Source of the DNA: Mumia sp050632745
GTDB lineage: Bacteria; Actinomycetota; Actinomycetes; Propionibacteriales; Nocardioidaceae
Assembly: GCF_050632745.1 (NCBI RefSeq)
Contig: NZ_JBODSD010000006.1
Location: 1 to 64,000 of the forward strand
Direction: 5' to 3'
DNA: 64,000 nt
The notes under the pieces: model-generated
Database searches by the model: none
Seen by the model: only the letters and a program-made list of their open reading frames with translations
Told to the model about the DNA's origin: nothing
Program-made: the position numbers and the translations under genes
Part shown: one piece after another, positions 24,376-32,035 of the stretch
Position numbering within the stretch: position 1 is the stretch's first letter
Layout: the number at the start of each line of letters is the position of its first letter

Positions 24376-25437
24376 CTAGTCCGTCCCGCGCTCGGCCGCG
24401 GCGACCTCCGCGCGGGCGTCCGCGACCGCGTCCTGCGCCTGGCGCGCGACCCGCTCGGCCGCGGCCACCGGGTCCGTCGGGGACGGGCCGAGCTCGTCCG
24501 GACGATCGGGCGCGGTCGTCGCGCCGGCCTCGCCCGAGACGTCGGCCCCCTCCGTCGAGACGTCCTCGCGCGTCGTGCCGCCGAACGCCTCCGAGACCGC
24601 CCGCACCGCCTGCGTCAGCTCGCCGGGGATCACCCAGAACGTGCTGTGCTCGCCGCCGGCGAGGTGGGGGAGCGTCTCGAGGTACTTGTACGCGAGGACC
24701 TTCGGATCGGCGTCGTTGCGGTGCACCGCCTGGAAGACGCGCTCGAGCGCCGTCGCCTCGCCGTCCGCGCGCAGGATCGCGGCCTGCCGGTCGCCCTGCG
24801 CCACCAGGATCTCCTGCTGCCGCGTGCCCTCCGCGGTGAGGATCTTCGCCTGCCGCTCGCCCTCGGCGTGCAGGATCAGGGCCCGCTTGTCGCGCTCGGC
24901 GCGCATCTGCTTCTCCATCGCCTCCTTGATCGTCGAGGGCGGGTCGATCGCCTTGATCTCGACGCGGTTCACGCGGATGCCCCACTTGCCGGTCGCGTCG
25001 TCGAGGACGTTGCGGAGCCGCGTGTTGATCTCCTCGCGCGAGGTCAGGGTGCGCTCGAGGTCCATCGAGCCGATCACGTTGCGCAGCGTGGTGACGGTGA
25101 GCTGGTCGATCGCCTGGAGGTAGTGGGCCACCTCGTACGCTGCCGCGCGCGGGTCGGTGATCTGGTAGTAGAGCACCGTGTCGATGTTGACCACGAGGTT
25201 GTCCTCGGTGATCACCGGCTGCGGCCGCGAGGACACGACCTGCTCGCGGACGTCGAGCTTGGTGTTGATCCGGTCCACCAGCGGGATGATGAAGTTCAGC
25301 CCGGGCTGCAGCGTGGTGCGGTAGCGGCCGAAGCGCTCGACGTTGTAGCGGCGGGCCTGCGGCACGACCCGCACGGTCGAGAGCACGAGGAACGCCACCA
25401 CCACCGCGAGCACGACGATCGGGACGACGAGCTCCAT
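24376..25437 (-). CDS. SPFH/Band 7 stomatin-like membrane protein
   Basis: 353 residues. One N-terminal membrane segment (VVPIVVLAVVVAFLVLSTV), then a Band 7/SPFH domain (VERFGRYRTTLQPGLNFIIP, through IGSMDLERTLTSREEINTRL), a charged coiled-coil region rich in AEGxRQ repeats (about 195-245), and an acidic Ala-rich tail. Such proteins form membrane-bound oligomeric cages linked to protein quality control and membrane microdomains. The start overlaps the stop of the NfeD gene by one base (TGATG), the usual stomatin/NfeD pairing. Confidence 0.92.
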   Translation of the reverse strand: MELVVPIVVLAVVVAFLVLSTVRVVPQARRYNVERFGRYRTTLQPGLNFIIPLVDRINTKLDVREQVVSSRPQPVITEDNLVVNIDTVLYYQITDPRAAAYEVAHYLQAIDQLTVTTLRNVIGSMDLERTLTSREEINTRLRNVLDDATGKWGIRVNRVEIKAIDPPSTIKEAMEKQMRAERDKRALILHAEGERQAKILTAEGTRQQEILVAQGDRQAAILRADGEATALERVFQAVHRNDADPKVLAYKYLETLPHLAGGEHSTFWVIPGELTQAVRAVSEAFGGTTREDVSTEGADVSGEAGATTAPDRPDELGPSPTDPVAAAERVARQAQDAVADARAEVAAAERGTD

Positions 25438-25868
25438 CACGAGTCCCAGGAGTGGACGACCGCGGTCGCGCCGTCGATCTGGATCACGTCGACCTTCGCG
25501 CCCGCCGGGATCACCTCGTTCTCCTCGAAGGCTCTGGCGGACCACTCCTCACCGGACACCCGCACGAGCCCGCGCAGCGCGGTGACCTCCTCGGTCACCA
25601 CCGCGACCCGCCCGACGAGCGCGTCGCTGCCGTCGCGGACGATCGGCGGCTGTCGCAGGTGGCGGCGGGCCACCGGGCGGACGACGAGCAGCGTCGCCGC
25701 GCCGGTGACGGCGAACGCGAGGAGCTGGGCGAGCATCGACCCGCCCATGCCGGCCACCACCGCCGCGACCAGCGCGGCGACGGCGAGCAGCCCGAGCGCG
25801 AACGTCAGGGTGACGGCCTCCGCGACACCGAGCAGGACGGCGAGAACCAGCCACACGAACCACGGCAT
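25437..25868 (-). CDS. NfeD-like membrane protein
   Basis: 143 residues: four hydrophobic segments in the first 65 residues (WLVLAVLLGVAEAV, ALGLLAVAALVAAVV, MLAQLLAFAVTGAATLLVV), then a C-terminal OB-fold domain (DALVGRVAVVTEEVTALRGLVRVSGEEWSA). This is the short NfeD form without the ClpP-like protease domain. It is a partner of the stomatin-like protein encoded directly downstream and is probably needed for assembly of its membrane complex. Confidence 0.9.
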   Translation of the reverse strand: MPWFVWLVLAVLLGVAEAVTLTFALGLLAVAALVAAVVAGMGGSMLAQLLAFAVTGAATLLVVRPVARRHLRQPPIVRDGSDALVGRVAVVTEEVTALRGLVRVSGEEWSARAFEENEVIPAGAKVDVIQIDGATAVVHSWDS

Positions 25869-25905
25869 CGCGCACCCTCCGGTCGACCGGGGGGACGCGT
25901 CGATT

Positions 25906-26235
25906 CTACTCCCAGTCCGCGGACTCGAGGCCGTCCACGGGGACGACCCGGAGGTGCCGGCGCGGTGCGGGCGGCGGCTCCGCGCCCCGGCCGAGCGCGC
26001 GCGAGATCGTGTGCGTCGCGCGGAACCAGAGCGTGCGCTCGAGCCGGCCCAGCCGGGCCCGCACCGCGTGGCTCTCGCTCAGCGCGGCGGCCAGGCGCTC
26101 CCGCTCGTGAGCGAGCTGGTTGCTGCAGACCGCGAGCGCCGCCCGCAGGGTCGCGAGCTCGTCGCGCTCGGTCCGCTCGGCCCGGTCCGGGACAGCCGTC
26201 GCCGGGTCGGGGAAGGGGATGACGTCGTACGACAT
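25906..26235 (-). CDS. Hypothetical coiled-coil protein
   Basis: 109 residues, not recognised. Residues about 20-72 (ERDELATLRAALAVCSNQLAHERERL and following) are predicted coiled coil, and the tail is Pro/Arg-rich and ends DGLESADWE. There is no signal peptide or membrane segment. The start is ATG 26235, with GAGGTGG upstream. It lies 37 bases upstream of nfeD on the same strand and could be cotranscribed with it. Confidence 0.6.
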   Translation of the reverse strand: MSYDVIPFPDPATAVPDRAERTERDELATLRAALAVCSNQLAHERERLAAALSESHAVRARLGRLERTLWFRATHTISRALGRGAEPPPAPRRHLRVVPVDGLESADWE

Positions 26236-26362
26236 GGGGACCACCTCGGTTCCGGTGGGACGGTGACGCTCCCAGCACAGCGCACGCGCGCGGGCGCTGT
26301 CTGCACGACGAGCCCGCCGCACGCGACATTTCCGCTGGTCGCTGCCGACGGTTCTCGCCCCG

Positions 26363-26392
26363 TTCACCGAACGCCGCCGGCAGGTGTATAGG
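26363..26392 (+). promoter_or_regulatory. Candidate promoter for MFS transporter
   Basis: TTCACC (26363-26368) and TATAGG (26387-26392) are separated by 18 bases, about 28 bases before the transporter start codon. Confidence 0.4.
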
Positions 26393-26419
26393 ACGAGGGT
26401 GCGGGGTACAAGGCGCGGT

Positions 26420-27886
26420 ATGACGACCCGTGACGCCGCGCACCCCGAGCTCGGCCGGATCACCACCGACATCCCGGCCCGGCTCGACCGCCTCCCGTGG
26501 GCGGGGTGGCACTGGATGATCGTGATCGGCCTCGGCACCGTCTGGATCCTCGACGGGCTCGAGGTGACCCTCGTCGGCAACCTGTCCGAGGTGCTGAAGT
26601 CGTCGACCGACGGCCTCGGGCTCTCCAGCAGCCAGATCGGTCTGGCCGGCGCGATCTACGTCGCGGGCGCGTGCGTCGGCGCCCTCTTCTTCGGTCAGCT
26701 CACCGACCGCTTCGGCCGCAAGCGGCTGTTCATCATCACGCTGCTGGTCTATCTGGTCGGCACGGTGCTGACCGCGTTCTCGATGAACCCGGCGTGGTAC
26801 TTCGCGTGCCGGTTCGTCACCGGCCTCGGCATCGGCGGCGAGTACGCGGCGATCAACTCCGCGATCGACGAGCTCATCCCGGCGGCGTACCGCGGGCGGA
26901 TCGACATCACGATCAACGGCTCGTACTGGATGGGTGCCGCCCTCGGCTCGCTCCTCACGATCCCGCTCCTGAACCCGGCGCTGCTCGATCCCGAGGTCGG
27001 GTGGCGGCTGTGCTTCGGGCTCGGCGCGATCCTCGGTCTCGCGATCCTCTTCGTCCGCAGGAACGTGCCGGAGAGCCCTCGCTGGCTCTTCATCCACGGG
27101 CGGGAGAACGACGCCGAGAGGATCGTGGAGGGGATCGAGCGCGAGGTCGCCGAGGAGAGCGGCAAGGAGCTCGACGCGGTCGACGAGACGATCACCGTCC
27201 AGCAGCGCCGCACCATCGGGCTGCCGACCATCGCTCACACGGTGTTCGCGCGCTACCCGCGCCGTACGATCCTGTGCCTCGCGATGTTCATCGGCCAGGC
27301 GTTCCTCTACAACGCGTTCTTCTTCACCTACGGTGACACGCTCCAGACGTTCCTCGGCGTGGACCGGACGGGTGCCTATCTCGCGGTCTTCGCGCTCAGC
27401 AACTTCGTCGGCGCCGTGGTCCTCGGCCCGCTCTTCGACCGGGTCGGTCGGGTGCCGATGATCTCGGCGACCTACATCGCGTCCGGGGTGCTGCTCGCGG
27501 TCGCCGGCTTCCTGCTCGGGGACCTCACGGCGATGACGCTGACGCTGTTCGGGATCGTCATCTTCTTCATCGCGTCCGCCGGGGCGAGCGCCGCGTACCT
27601 GACGGCGAGCGAGGTGTTCCCGATGGAGACGCGGGCGCTGTGCATCGCGTTCTTCTACGCCGTCGGCACCGCGGCCGGCGGGATCAGCGGGCCGCTGCTG
27701 TTCGGTCGCCTGATCGAGAGTGCGAGCCAGGCGGGAGACATCACGGGGATCGCGCCCGGCTACTACCTCGGGGCGCTGCTGATGGTCGCCGGTGGCGTGG
27801 TGGCGATCTTCCTGGGCGTGAACGCCGAGAAGGAGTCGCTCGAGAACGTCGCCCGACCCCTCACGGCCGAGGACGACCTGGACTGA
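26420..27886 (+). CDS. MFS metabolite:proton symporter
   Basis: 488 residues with 12 hydrophobic segments. The MFS loop motif is GQLTDRFGRKRLF near residue 98, with its second copy LFDRVGRVPMI after the central loop. The segment FACRFVTGLGIGGEYAAINSAIDELIPAAYRGR matches the sugar-porter/organic-acid symporter group, which imports small carboxylates or sugars with protons. An in-frame upstream start exists, but ATG 26420 with AAGG upstream fits the family length. A hairpin terminator follows the stop. The substrate is unknown. Confidence 0.87.
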   Translation: MTTRDAAHPELGRITTDIPARLDRLPWAGWHWMIVIGLGTVWILDGLEVTLVGNLSEVLKSSTDGLGLSSSQIGLAGAIYVAGACVGALFFGQLTDRFGRKRLFIITLLVYLVGTVLTAFSMNPAWYFACRFVTGLGIGGEYAAINSAIDELIPAAYRGRIDITINGSYWMGAALGSLLTIPLLNPALLDPEVGWRLCFGLGAILGLAILFVRRNVPESPRWLFIHGRENDAERIVEGIEREVAEESGKELDAVDETITVQQRRTIGLPTIAHTVFARYPRRTILCLAMFIGQAFLYNAFFFTYGDTLQTFLGVDRTGAYLAVFALSNFVGAVVLGPLFDRVGRVPMISATYIASGVLLAVAGFLLGDLTAMTLTLFGIVIFFIASAGASAAYLTASEVFPMETRALCIAFFYAVGTAAGGISGPLLFGRLIESASQAGDITGIAPGYYLGALLMVAGGVVAIFLGVNAEKESLENVARPLTAEDDLD

Positions 27887-27900
27887 CCGCAGACGCAGTC

Positions 27901-27937
27901 GGGCCGCTCTCGCCGGGGGAGACGTGAGCGGCCCTTT
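27901..27937 (+). terminator. Rho-independent terminator
   Basis: Perfect 9-base arms GGGCCGCTC / GAGCGGCCC (27901-27909, 27926-27934) followed by TTT, 15 bases after the MFS stop codon. Confidence 0.75.
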
Positions 27938-28071
27938 GCGGGTCACGGGATCGGGCAGGGGGTTGATCTCCCGACCCCGTGACACCCATGAGACGTGCGG
28001 GCATGTCCGAAATGACGCGGAAAGGGATGTTATCTAGGTCACGTGCCCAAGATGCCCGTCCCGGGCGGCCC

Positions 28072-28680
28072 TCACTCGAGGTAGAGGTCGAGCACCTCGC
28101 CGAGGTGGTCGCGCTGGGCGCTGCGGCGGCCGGCCCCCTTGGCGCTGGCCGCCGTCAGGGACGCGATCACGTTGATCATGAGGCTCAGGCTCGACGGCGA
28201 CTCGTCGAACGACACCCCGGGCGGCGGGACGAGGACGACGTCCGCGCCGAGCTGGGCGAGGGGCGCGTCGGGCGAGTCGGTGATCGCCAGGAGGCGACCT
28301 CCGGCGTCCCGGAAGGCGGACGCGATGTCGATCGTGTACTTGCGGTAGCGCTGGACCGAGAAGGCGACCATCACGTCGGAGCTGCGGACGTCGCTCAGGA
28401 CATCGATGGGACGGATGATCGTGCCGTCGACGAGGTGCACGTTGGCGAGGCTCGCGCTGAGGTCGAGGGCGAGCAGGGACGCGTACGCGAAGGACTTCGT
28501 CGCGCCGATGATGAACCGGCGGCGCGCGCCGACGATCTGCGCGGCCATCTCCTCGAGCGTGGGATCGGTGAGGGCCCAGTCCAGCATCGCGTCGAGCTGC
28601 CTGCGCTGCTCGTCCACGAGCCGCCGCTTGAGCAGCGCTGCCGATCGCCGTTGCGGACGGGCAGGCGCGTCGTCGCTCAT
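28072..28680 (-). CDS. Free-standing SIS-domain protein (MurR/RpiR-like without HTH)
   Basis: 202 residues. A SIS phosphosugar-binding domain is evident: RRRFIIGATKSFAYASLLALDLS near residue 53, VMVAFSVQRYRKYTIDIASAFRDAGGRLLAITDSPDAPLAQLGADVVL near 105-150. Its best resemblance is to the C-terminal half of MurR/RpiR regulators, but the usual roughly 77-residue N-terminal HTH is absent, leaving only about 50 helical residues. It is therefore either an aldo-keto sugar-phosphate isomerase or a ligand sensor that no longer binds DNA. The start has AGGAG upstream. It follows the LD-carboxypeptidase by 20 bases, suggesting a cell-wall sugar link. Confidence 0.8.
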   Translation of the reverse strand: MSDDAPARPQRRSAALLKRRLVDEQRRQLDAMLDWALTDPTLEEMAAQIVGARRRFIIGATKSFAYASLLALDLSASLANVHLVDGTIIRPIDVLSDVRSSDVMVAFSVQRYRKYTIDIASAFRDAGGRLLAITDSPDAPLAQLGADVVLVPPPGVSFDESPSSLSLMINVIASLTAASAKGAGRRSAQRDHLGEVLDLYLE

Positions 28681-28700
28681 CCGTACTCCTGAGGTGGGTG

Positions 28701-29636
28701 TCAGTGGATCGTAGTCGGGCCGTCGAGGCGTAGCGCGGGAATCGACGCATCGAGCGAGACGGCCGTGCCGAGAGGGATGCTCGGGGCACCCGGCCCGTGC
28801 CCGAAGCCGAGCTCCCACGCGACCGGGACGCCGAGCGGCGCGAGCAGCTCGGTGCACACCGCGCGCACCTCGTCCGGGTCGCCGCAGTCGAGCCAGCTGC
28901 CCAGGACGACGCCGGTGACGCCGTCGAACCATCCGGAGCGCAGCAGGGAGGTGAGGAAGCCGTCGATCCGGTAGGGCTCCTCGTTCACGTCCTCGAGCAG
29001 GGCGACGTACGGGCCCGGGCGCCGCAGCGGCCGGCTCCGCGCGCCGACGGTCATCGCGAGCACCGCGAGGTTGCCGCCGACCAGGGTGCCGGAGGCCGTG
29101 CCCGCGACGATCGTCTGCGCCCCCGCGCGGGTGTACGTCCGTCCCTGCCACGGCTCGCGGACCGCCTGCCGCAGGCTCTCGGTGGCCTGGGCGTCGTCGA
29201 GCAGGGCGAGCGTCCCGATCATCGGCGTGAACCAGGTCGGTACGCCGACGACCTCGTGCCAGTACTCGTGGATCGCCGTCACGTCGGAGCTCCCGTACAG
29301 CGGCTTCGGACGTGCCGACCGGAGCGCCTCGGCGTCCAGGTGGTCGAGGAGCCGCACCGACCCGTAGCCTCCGCGGACGCAGAAGACGGCGTCGACGGCC
29401 GGGTCGCACCACGCGTCCGCGAGGTCGGCCGCGCGGTCGACGTCGTCACCGGCGAGGTACGACGCCCGCGGGTGGGCGTCGCGCAGGTGCTTGCCCTCGA
29501 CGGGGTCGAGGCCCCACGAGCGCAGCAGCGCGACCGCGCGGTCGACGAGCTCGGGCACCACGGGGCCGGCAGGGGCGACCAGGCGGACGTGGGCGCCCTC
29601 GTCGAGCGGGCCGAGCGGGTGGTCGGGACGGGGCAC
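28701..29636 (-). CDS. LD-carboxypeptidase (S66, LdcA-like)
   Basis: 311 residues. S66 family features: VRLVAPAGPV at the N-terminus, FCVRGGYGSVRLLDHLD near residue 85-101, nucleophile Ser in YGSSDVTAIH, catalytic Glu in ALLEDVNEEPYRIDGFL, and His in GFGHGPGAPSIPLG. These cytosolic Ser peptidases remove the terminal D-Ala from murein tetrapeptides or cleave microcin-type peptides. The GTG start at 29636 lies downstream of an unusual AT-rich region with inverted copies of a 10-base element. Coupling with the SIS gene suggests murein recycling. Confidence 0.88.
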   Translation of the reverse strand: MPRPDHPLGPLDEGAHVRLVAPAGPVVPELVDRAVALLRSWGLDPVEGKHLRDAHPRASYLAGDDVDRAADLADAWCDPAVDAVFCVRGGYGSVRLLDHLDAEALRSARPKPLYGSSDVTAIHEYWHEVVGVPTWFTPMIGTLALLDDAQATESLRQAVREPWQGRTYTRAGAQTIVAGTASGTLVGGNLAVLAMTVGARSRPLRRPGPYVALLEDVNEEPYRIDGFLTSLLRSGWFDGVTGVVLGSWLDCGDPDEVRAVCTELLAPLGVPVAWELGFGHGPGAPSIPLGTAVSLDASIPALRLDGPTTIH

Positions 29637-29667
29637 GGTCAGCGTCCGTTCTGCCGGTCGGGGAGCA

Positions 29668-29749
29668 CTTATGTGTTGCGTATCATCGCCAGCAAAACTG
29701 ACTCTGGCAAGGGTTTACTGCGTGTGATCTCGATGATACGGAGCATAAG
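29668..29749. repeat. Inverted pair of CTTATG-N(3-5)-CGTATCATCG elements
   Basis: One copy reads CTTATG-TGTTG-CGTATCATCG (29668-29688). The other is its reverse complement with a 3-base spacer (29731-29749). They face each other across 42 bases inside the AT-rich leader of the LD-carboxypeptidase operon. A candidate promoter (TTGCCA, 17 bases, GATGAT on the minus strand) lies between and over them, so they may be operator sites. Confidence 0.5.
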
Positions 29750-29758
29750 CGATCCGAC

Positions 29759-30730
29759 CTACGCGTTCTCCTGCCATCGGCGCGCGGCGACCAGCTCGAG
29801 GACGAGCGCCTCCGTGAGGAGCCGGACGTCGTCGTCGGTGTCGCCGCGGTAGCGGACCGTGACCGCGGCGGTGGGGACGTCCTCGCCGACCGAGACCAGC
29901 GTCGTACCCCGAGGATCGGTCCACTCCCGGACGCCGTCGAGCCAGCGGGAGCCGCCGAAGAGGACCAGGCGGTAGTCGGTGTTCTTGGTGAGGTACACGT
30001 CGACGTGGGCCCAGTCGCCCGTCTCGCAGCCGACGGCAGCCAGTCGTGGTCCCTCGCGCAGCATGAGCGCCGCCTGCTGGGCCGAGCTCAGGCGTCGCGC
30101 CGGGGCGGCGAGGTGCGTGCCGTCAGGTCCGAGCGCCGCCTCCGCCGTCGCCGGTCGCCACGCGTCCTCGCGGTCGAGCAGGTCGGCGGTGGCGTCCGCC
30201 GTCGCGCGGACGAGCGCAGGCGTCGGCCGGCCGCCGAGCAGGCGGTGCTCGAGCGCGAGCAGCAGCGCGAGCGTGTGCTGGAACGAGCGGCACGCGACGC
30301 CGCCCCGCTCGGGTCCGGCCGCCATCGGCACGACGACGTCGGCTCGGCCGGCCAGAGGGGAGGAGTCGGTGTTGGTGAGGGCGACGACCCGTGGCCGCGG
30401 TCCCTCGACAGCCTCGAGCCGGTCGAGCGCGTCGAGCGTCTCGCGCGACGTCCCGGACGCCGACACCGCGACCACGGTGGTGCGTGCGGAGGTCCGCGGG
30501 AGCAGGTCGCTGCTCGCCAGCTCGGCGACGGCGCGGATCCCGCCGGCCCGCAGCCGCGCCGCGGCTACGCTGCCCGCGTAGTGGGAGGACCCCATCCCCA
30601 GGAACACGAGGTCCGCGGAGGCGTCGAGACCAGCGGGCGCCCACGGGTCGTCCCGCTCCACGAGCGTCGCGAGAGCGGCGAGGCGCTCGGGCTTCTCCGC
30701 GAGATCGGCGGCGAAGAGGTCGGGGTTCAT
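29759..30730 (-). CDS. SIS-domain sugar isomerase (GlmS-C/AgaS-like)
   Basis: 323 residues with two SIS repeats: DLVFLGMGSSHYAGSVAAARLRAGG near residue 39, TTVVAVSASGTSRETLDALDRL near 95, and a second half with REGPRLAAVGCETGDWAHVDVYL. There is no glutaminase domain. It resembles the isomerase half of GlmS, so it probably interconverts or deaminates an aminosugar phosphate. It is translationally coupled (ATGA) to the kinase upstream, giving a phosphorylate-then-isomerise pair. Which aminosugar is used is not known. Confidence 0.8.
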   Translation of the reverse strand: MNPDLFAADLAEKPERLAALATLVERDDPWAPAGLDASADLVFLGMGSSHYAGSVAAARLRAGGIRAVAELASSDLLPRTSARTTVVAVSASGTSRETLDALDRLEAVEGPRPRVVALTNTDSSPLAGRADVVVPMAAGPERGGVACRSFQHTLALLLALEHRLLGGRPTPALVRATADATADLLDREDAWRPATAEAALGPDGTHLAAPARRLSSAQQAALMLREGPRLAAVGCETGDWAHVDVYLTKNTDYRLVLFGGSRWLDGVREWTDPRGTTLVSVGEDVPTAAVTVRYRGDTDDDVRLLTEALVLELVAARRWQENA

Positions 30731-32034
30731 CGATCGGTCTCCACTTCGTAGCGGGCACGGAGCGCCCGGTCGGGGACGTAGCGCCAGTGCGGGAGGTGAC
30801 GTCCGGCGTAGACGTACTCGCGGCACACCTGACGGAGCCGCAGAGGCTCCAGCAGGCTCTCGTCCAGCAGGGCCGAGCGTCCGGCTGCCGCCAGCGTGCG
30901 ACGGTACGCCGCCAGGAAGATGGTCGTCGCCTCCTGCCGCCACCGCTCGACCGCAGCGGCGTCCACGCCGGGGGTGCGGTGGAGCACGACGTACGCCACG
31001 TGGTCGAGGCTCTGCACCATGCCGGCGACGTCGGTCGCGGCGGGCTGGAGCGCGGTCCGTTCGGGGCCGGGGACGACGGGATTGCCGTCGAAGTCGGTGA
31101 CGCGGTAGGCGCCGTCGTCCCCGCGGAGCACCTGTCCCACGTGCAGGTCGCCGTGGACCGGGACGAGAGGGGTGCCCGCGGCGCCGCCCAGCGACGCGAG
31201 CGTCGCCCGCACCGAGTCCGCATGACGCTCGAGCCGCTCGCCCTCGGCGCCGTCGATCAGCGCGCGCGCCTCCGCCAGCCCGGCCAGCGCGTCGTCACGC
31301 CACATGGCCGCACGAGCGGCGTCGGCCCGGGGTGGGACGTCGTCGGCCAGACCCAGGTGCATCCGGGCAACGATCTCTCCGAGCGCTCGCGCCGGCTCCG
31401 TCGCGGACTGCTCGAGACCGGCCGAGCCGGCGGGGTACGCCCGTGCGTCCTCGACCGCCCACTCCCACCCGTCGCGCGCGCCGGGGACGAGCTCGGTCAC
31501 CATCGCGACGAGCTCGGCTCGCGCCTCGCCCTGCCACTGCACGAGTCCCCACGGGCGGGGCATCGCGTCGAAGCCGGCGTCGACGAGCCGCGAGACCCGG
31601 TCGGGCGCGGGGTCGTGGCCGTCGCCGGAGCGGACGACCCACTTCACGACCGCGCCGCCGTCGGGCCCCGAGACGACGACGGACTCGTTGGACTGGTCGA
31701 CGTCGATCGCGCGCTCGGTGTCGACCGGGCGGTGGTGCCACCCGGTGACGGTGAAGCCGTCGACGACGCCCGGTCGCGACAGCGCCTCGACCAGCGCCAG
31801 CGCGGCGCCGTCACTGGGACGGGCGCGTCGGACCTCGTCGCCGGCGACGACCACGGGCGCGGCGTACCGCGCTCCCGCGGCGTCCGCGACCACGACGAGG
31901 GCGAGGCCGTCGGCGAGCGGGGTGGAGGCGACCAGCCGGAGCGGGCCGGGGATGCGCAGCGCCTCGTCCCGGTGGCGCTCGGGCAGGAGCGCCGCCGGGA
32001 CGAGACGGGCGACGACGTCGGACAGCGGGTCGAT
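30727..32034 (-). CDS. Glucosamine-kinase-like (maltokinase-family) sugar kinase, probable AUC start
   Basis: 435 residues from the proposed start. Kinase features of the actinobacterial glucosamine kinase group: AIDVDQSNESVVV (ATP-binding strand), VPVHGDLHVGQVL (catalytic Asp) and YRVTDFDGNPVVPG (metal-binding Asp). The first standard start, GTG 31893, gives 388 residues but cuts off about 47 residues of obviously protein-like sequence (PLSDVVARLVPAALLPERHR, GPLRLVASTPLADG) continuous with the cap domain. A perfect GGAGG lies 6 bases before an ATC codon at 32034, one base after the glycosyltransferase stop. Initiation at AUC, or a sequencing error for ATG, is therefore likely. It sits between a glycosyltransferase and a SIS isomerase. 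Substrate glucosamine is inferred from family motifs. Confidence 0.75.
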   Translation of the reverse strand: MDPLSDVVARLVPAALLPERHRDEALRIPGPLRLVASTPLADGLALVVVADAAGARYAAPVVVAGDEVRRARPSDGAALALVEALSRPGVVDGFTVTGWHHRPVDTERAIDVDQSNESVVVSGPDGGAVVKWVVRSGDGHDPAPDRVSRLVDAGFDAMPRPWGLVQWQGEARAELVAMVTELVPGARDGWEWAVEDARAYPAGSAGLEQSATEPARALGEIVARMHLGLADDVPPRADAARAAMWRDDALAGLAEARALIDGAEGERLERHADSVRATLASLGGAAGTPLVPVHGDLHVGQVLRGDDGAYRVTDFDGNPVVPGPERTALQPAATDVAGMVQSLDHVAYVVLHRTPGVDAAAVERWRQEATTIFLAAYRRTLAAAGRSALLDESLLEPLRLRQVCREYVYAGRHLPHWRYVPDRALRARYEVETDR

Positions 32035-32035
32035 G

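Noticed and set aside
28701..29636. LD-carboxypeptidase as MccF-type microcin immunity
   Set aside because: No microcin biosynthesis genes are near; the coupled SIS protein favours a cell-wall role, though the S66 family includes both.
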